From NCBI GenBank assembly GCA_002315625.1, contig DCHH01000096.1:40511-74171 (forward strand): a DNA stretch of 33,661 bases, written 5' to 3'. The position numbers were made by a program, and so were the translations under genes. The DNA comes from Bacteroidales bacterium UBA1757 (lineage in GTDB: Bacteria; Bacteroidota; Bacteroidia; Bacteroidales; UBA1402). The notes under the pieces are model-generated. The model did no database searches, was not told where the DNA came from, and saw only the letters and a program-made list of their open reading frames with translations. Positions 30,617 to 33,661 of this stretch are shown one piece after another. The stretch's first letter is position 1, and every line of letters starts with the position of its first letter.

Positions 30617-33580
30617 CTACTTTGCCAATAATCCGATACTTCTCTTGCCGTCAGTCTTGATATGTATCGGATGGTCGAAGTGCCAATGTATCAGGAAGTC
30701 GTTTTCAAAGACCGGTGTTTGGTCCTTCAGAAAGTCTAGATTTAGGAAGTTGTCATCTTTCTGATTAAACGGAATGGTATAGTAGTGGACACCGAACGAA
30801 GTCAGATTTTGGAAGAAGTGGGTGCCCTGGCTCGGGTCAATTTGATACTGACTCAGCCCGGTTTCGACAATAAGACGTGCTGAGGCAATGTTGGGCCACT
30901 TCACCGGAATGCCAAGCCACGGGTCGCTTGAACCCCAACGGCCTGGACCGACCAGTACATACGAGCGGTTCTGCTCGGTGAACTTCCTGTTCAGTTTGTC
31001 AATCTCGTCAACTGCCAGCTGGTTGTGGGGAGCACTAAACTCTTCCGGCTTGACATAGACCAGGTCACATACGTCGTCAACTATGCCCTGCCCCAAAGCA
31101 GAAGTTGTTTTCAGAATACAGTTCTCAGCCGGAACGGCCGACAAATCTTCCTTGAGGGTCTCCTTTGAATCGACAATAGGACGAATCTGCAACAGATAGA
31201 AAATGTGTTCGTCACGGTTCTCACCCCCATTGAGGTTGACCGCAAATTCGATTTCTACGGGTCGGCCCATCTCCATCTGACCGAGTTTCAACACTTTGGC
31301 AAGTATCTCGGCCAACGGGAAGGCGTTGTTATTGAGAACATGTGCAAACGAAATGATTTTCCGTCCGCCATCCCACAAGCCGTCACGGATTACCTGGTCG
31401 TAAGGGTCGTATGTAGAGGCGATGAATTGCAAAGTACCATCCTTCTCGGCTTCACGTACAGGCAATTTCAACAGGTTACTGCCGTCATCAACTGTCAGGT
31501 CTCCTGATTTGTTCTGTAAATCCAAGGCCAGAAAGCGGGTCTGCGTCTCGCGGAGGGCATATTCCATCGAGCTCATCTGCAGAATGTGGGTGGGATGCAT
31601 GGGTGAAAAACGAAGCGTCATTCCACCGTCAACGATATATTTGCCTAAACCGAGAGCCACATTGGCAATTCCCTCTTCTGCTTTTTCCTCTCCGATGGGA
31701 TAAAAGTTGAGAGAGCGTGCCACACCCGAAAAAGTCGGATAGAAGCGGTTTCCGTATGCCGTTCCGCACACTTCCTCAATGACAACACCCATTTTTTCCT
31801 GGTCAATCACATTCGACGTTGCCGTCATATATGCCTTGCTCTGCCGGTAAAAGACTGAAGCATATACCCCCTTGATCGCCGTTCTCAGAAGTTTCAGCAT
31901 TATTTCAGGATCCTCGTCGTAAGGCACCATGTATGTGGAATAAATACCGGCAAACGGCTGGTAGTGAGCATCTTCTAGAAGACTTGACGAGCGGACGGCA
32001 ATGGGCTTACGCACAACTTCGACAAAGGCCACCAGATTCTCAAACAAACGTTCAGGAAGATGGGCATTCGTAAAGGCGTTCAATATCTCCTCATCCGGCA
32101 AGTTCTGGAGCGCTACCTCATAAAGGTTATTCTTCTCCATGAACTCGTCAAACACATCAGTACACAACACCAATGTCTTGGGTATCAGCACCTGTGCATT
32201 CTCAAATTCGTTAAGTTCAGGATGGCTCTTAATCATTGAGTTCATGAACGCCAGTCCACGAGCCTTGCCTCCCAGACTGCCGTCGCCGATTCGCGCAAAA
32301 TTGGAGTATTTGTCGTAACGTCCCTTCTGGAACTCAGCCACCACACCCTGGTTTTTAATACGCCGGTATTCAACAATCGCATCGAAGAGCATCTGCCGCA
32401 CAGGCATAGTTTCCTTGTAGGCTGAAATAGGGATATCCTTGATGAAGCGCGCTATCGGGAACATGGCACGGGAGAAGAGCCAGCGCGAGGCATGATTGCG
32501 TGCAAAATGATATCTTAGTGAGTCGTCCGGAATAGTGAAAACTGCTTTCTGCAATGCCTGCAAGTCGTGGATACGAGCCACCTCCTCACCCGTCTGGGGG
32601 TTCTTGAACACAAAATCGCCGAAACCGAACGAGTCGTTCATCAGCTGGCGCAGTTCCTGAGGAAAGGTCTTCGACCCTTTCTGTATAAAGCCCATCTCTA
32701 CACTTTCCGCTATCTGCCGGTTCTCAAGTTCTGAAGAATCAATTACAATGGGAAGGACAGGGTCTTTTTCGCGCATATAGGCACACAACTTGAAACCTGC
32801 ATGCGGATCCTTCTTTCCCCTGCGCTGAAAACTGACATCGGAAATGACCCCAAGCATATTCTTTTCGTATTTATTGAAGGTCCTAATAGCTTCTTCGTAG
32901 CTTCTGGCCAGCAGGATTTTCGGCCTTCCGCGCATTCGCAATGTACGCTGGTGGGCATTCAGGGCCTCAGTTGCAAAGTTCCGAGACTGTTCCAGCACAT
33001 ATTTATAAAGATCAGGCAGAATAGACGAATAGAATCGTATAGAGTCCTCAACCAGCAAGATGGCTTGAACACCGACATTGTTTATGTCATTTTCAGCATT
33101 CATCTTGTCCTCCACCAGCTTGACAATAGCCAGAAGCAGGTCAGTATTGCCCAACCAGCTGAAGACATAGTCAATGGCCGAGAGATCGACATCCTCAAGA
33201 TACTGCGAAACCTCCCTGGAGAACGGGGTCAGCAGCACAATCGGAGTCTTGGGGTTATGAAACTTTATGCGGTTGGCGATTTCAAAGTTTTCCTTGCTTT
33301 TGTCGCCCGGCATATAGATAATCAGTTCGTAATTGTTCTCACGCATCTCACGCTTTGCCTCCTCTTCAGTGCTAACCTGGGTAAAACGCGGCGGATAGCG
33401 GAGGTTAAGCGAAGCGTACTCGTTGAAGATTTTCTCGTCAACTCGTCCGTCATCCTCCAGCATAAAAGCGTCATACTTACTGGCTATCAGCAGGATATTA
33501 AATACGCGCTTGACCATGAGGTTGACAAACGACGTGTCCCGCATCTCGAACTTCCTGATAGATGAAACCGACTGTGCCAT
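30617..33580 (-). CDS. Receiver-domain / PEP-synthase-like ATP-grasp (PPDK_N) fusion protein
   Basis: Predicted 987-residue cytoplasmic protein. Residues about 25-160 look like a degenerate response-regulator receiver domain (FNILLIASKYD, YELIIYMPGD, TPIVLLTPFS) without the phosphoacceptor Asp. Residues about 173-318 look like an intact receiver: ILLVEDS (Glu178, Asp179), acceptor Asp248 in ISDVSF, Ser282/Ser283 after LPIVID, and Lys301 in QKGSK. From about 430 it is a PEP/pyruvate-binding ATP-grasp domain as in PEP synthase and pyruvate phosphate dikinase (GDGSLGGKARGLAF at 432-445; KPIAVRSSSLLEDAHYQPFAG at 525-544; FYLLQIRPIVDS later). I see no swivelling phosphohistidine domain and no PEP-utilising TIM barrel, so it is not a normal PEP synthase. 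A later block, GPGRWGSSDPWLGIPVKW, is conserved-looking but unassigned. Function unknown. Confidence 0.8.
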   Translation of the reverse strand: MAQSVSSIRKFEMRDTSFVNLMVKRVFNILLIASKYDAFMLEDDGRVDEKIFNEYASLNLRYPPRFTQVSTEEEAKREMRENNYELIIYMPGDKSKENFEIANRIKFHNPKTPIVLLTPFSREVSQYLEDVDLSAIDYVFSWLGNTDLLLAIVKLVEDKMNAENDINNVGVQAILLVEDSIRFYSSILPDLYKYVLEQSRNFATEALNAHQRTLRMRGRPKILLARSYEEAIRTFNKYEKNMLGVISDVSFQRRGKKDPHAGFKLCAYMREKDPVLPIVIDSSELENRQIAESVEMGFIQKGSKTFPQELRQLMNDSFGFGDFVFKNPQTGEEVARIHDLQALQKAVFTIPDDSLRYHFARNHASRWLFSRAMFPIARFIKDIPISAYKETMPVRQMLFDAIVEYRRIKNQGVVAEFQKGRYDKYSNFARIGDGSLGGKARGLAFMNSMIKSHPELNEFENAQVLIPKTLVLCTDVFDEFMEKNNLYEVALQNLPDEEILNAFTNAHLPERLFENLVAFVEVVRKPIAVRSSSLLEDAHYQPFAGIYSTYMVPYDEDPEIMLKLLRTAIKGVYASVFYRQSKAYMTATSNVIDQEKMGVVIEEVCGTAYGNRFYPTFSGVARSLNFYPIGEEKAEEGIANVALGLGKYIVDGGMTLRFSPMHPTHILQMSSMEYALRETQTRFLALDLQNKSGDLTVDDGSNLLKLPVREAEKDGTLQFIASTYDPYDQVIRDGLWDGGRKIISFAHVLNNNAFPLAEILAKVLKLGQMEMGRPVEIEFAVNLNGGENRDEHIFYLLQIRPIVDSKETLKEDLSAVPAENCILKTTSALGQGIVDDVCDLVYVKPEEFSAPHNQLAVDEIDKLNRKFTEQNRSYVLVGPGRWGSSDPWLGIPVKWPNIASARLIVETGLSQYQIDPSQGTHFFQNLTSFGVHYYTIPFNQKDDNFLNLDFLKDQTPVFENDFLIHWHFDHPIHIKTDGKRSIGLLAK

Positions 33581-33599
33581 ACTATATTGGATTTTGAGG

Positions 33600-33607
33600 C
33601 AAAATTA
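33600..33607 (-). promoter_or_regulatory. -7 box of the receiver/ATP-grasp gene
   Basis: The minus strand reads TAATTTTG, a perfect TAnnTTTG, 19 bases from ATG 33580. Confidence 0.62.
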
Positions 33608-33661
33608 CTGTTTTTATCCGACTTTCTTCTCATAAGCGGCCGAACAGGATTTTTCTTAATT

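Noticed and set aside
32801..33565. A 254-codon plus-strand ORF opposite the receiver/ATP-grasp gene
   Set aside because: It is an antisense shadow of a long gene, with no recognisable motif and no promoter or start context.
30617..33580. Simple annotation as phosphoenolpyruvate synthase
   Set aside because: Only the ATP-grasp part is recognised; the phosphohistidine and PEP-binding barrel domains needed for that reaction were not seen.

Overview
The window looks like chromosome of a Bacteroidales bacterium (Bacteroidaceae or Prevotellaceae type); genus is not resolved. The evidence is promoter -7 boxes of the Bacteroidota form TAnnTTTG before most transcription units, Bacteroidota-restricted lipoprotein families (fimbrillin-like, DUF4493, PCMD), a tRNA without encoded CCA, mostly absent Shine-Dalgarno sequences, and a xylose isomerase of the Bacteroidota/anaerobic-fungal type. 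Coding density is high and no gene-free stretch exceeds 300 bases.

Layout. (1) 25-2097, minus: a secreted cyclophilin followed by an M16 zinc peptidase. (2) 2194-7094, plus: a divergent sugar operon of nucleotidyltransferase, galK, xylB and xylA, closed by a strong terminator. A separately promoted secreted protein with two tandem esterase domains follows (7208-8935). Together they suggest use of plant hemicellulose sugars. (3) 8947-13983, minus: ribF, a TGS-domain nucleoside kinase, an EamA transporter and a DUF2156-GNAT fusion, tightly packed. (4) A CAU-anticodon tRNA (14075-14149) with its own promoter and terminator. (5) 14292-23168, plus: seven co-directional genes for five lipoproteins (one fimbrillin-like with a jelly-roll end, two DUF4493, one DUF4493-PCMD, one Ig-like-PCMD) and two small outer-membrane beta-barrels. 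This is the best candidate for an undescribed surface system. A 171-bp structured element flanked by 9-bp direct repeats sits between its fourth and fifth genes. (6) 23191-25655, minus: an FKBP-type lipoprotein, then a Tyr-rich 16-codon leader ORF, a terminator with a competing antiterminator, and a sodium:solute symporter, arranged like a classical attenuator. (7) A TetR regulator divergent from the FKBP gene, and a small unknown lipoprotein. (8) 27004-30527, minus: a His-rich G3E GTPase, a YejK/NdpA-type nucleoid protein, and prfB with its +1 programmed frameshift. Two copies of a palindromic intergenic repeat lie just after the stop codons of the GTPase gene and prfB. (9) 30617-33580, minus: a 987-residue protein joining two receiver-like domains to a PEP-synthase/PPDK-type ATP-grasp module.

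How they work together. The sugar operon would isomerise and phosphorylate xylose to xylulose-5-phosphate and phosphorylate galactose, with the nucleotidyltransferase possibly activating a sugar phosphate. The seven-gene locus probably builds a surface-exposed lipoprotein assembly, with the barrels as outer-membrane partners. The rest is mainly housekeeping (flavin synthesis, translation termination, protein folding, metal handling). All functions are read from sequence motifs without database searches.
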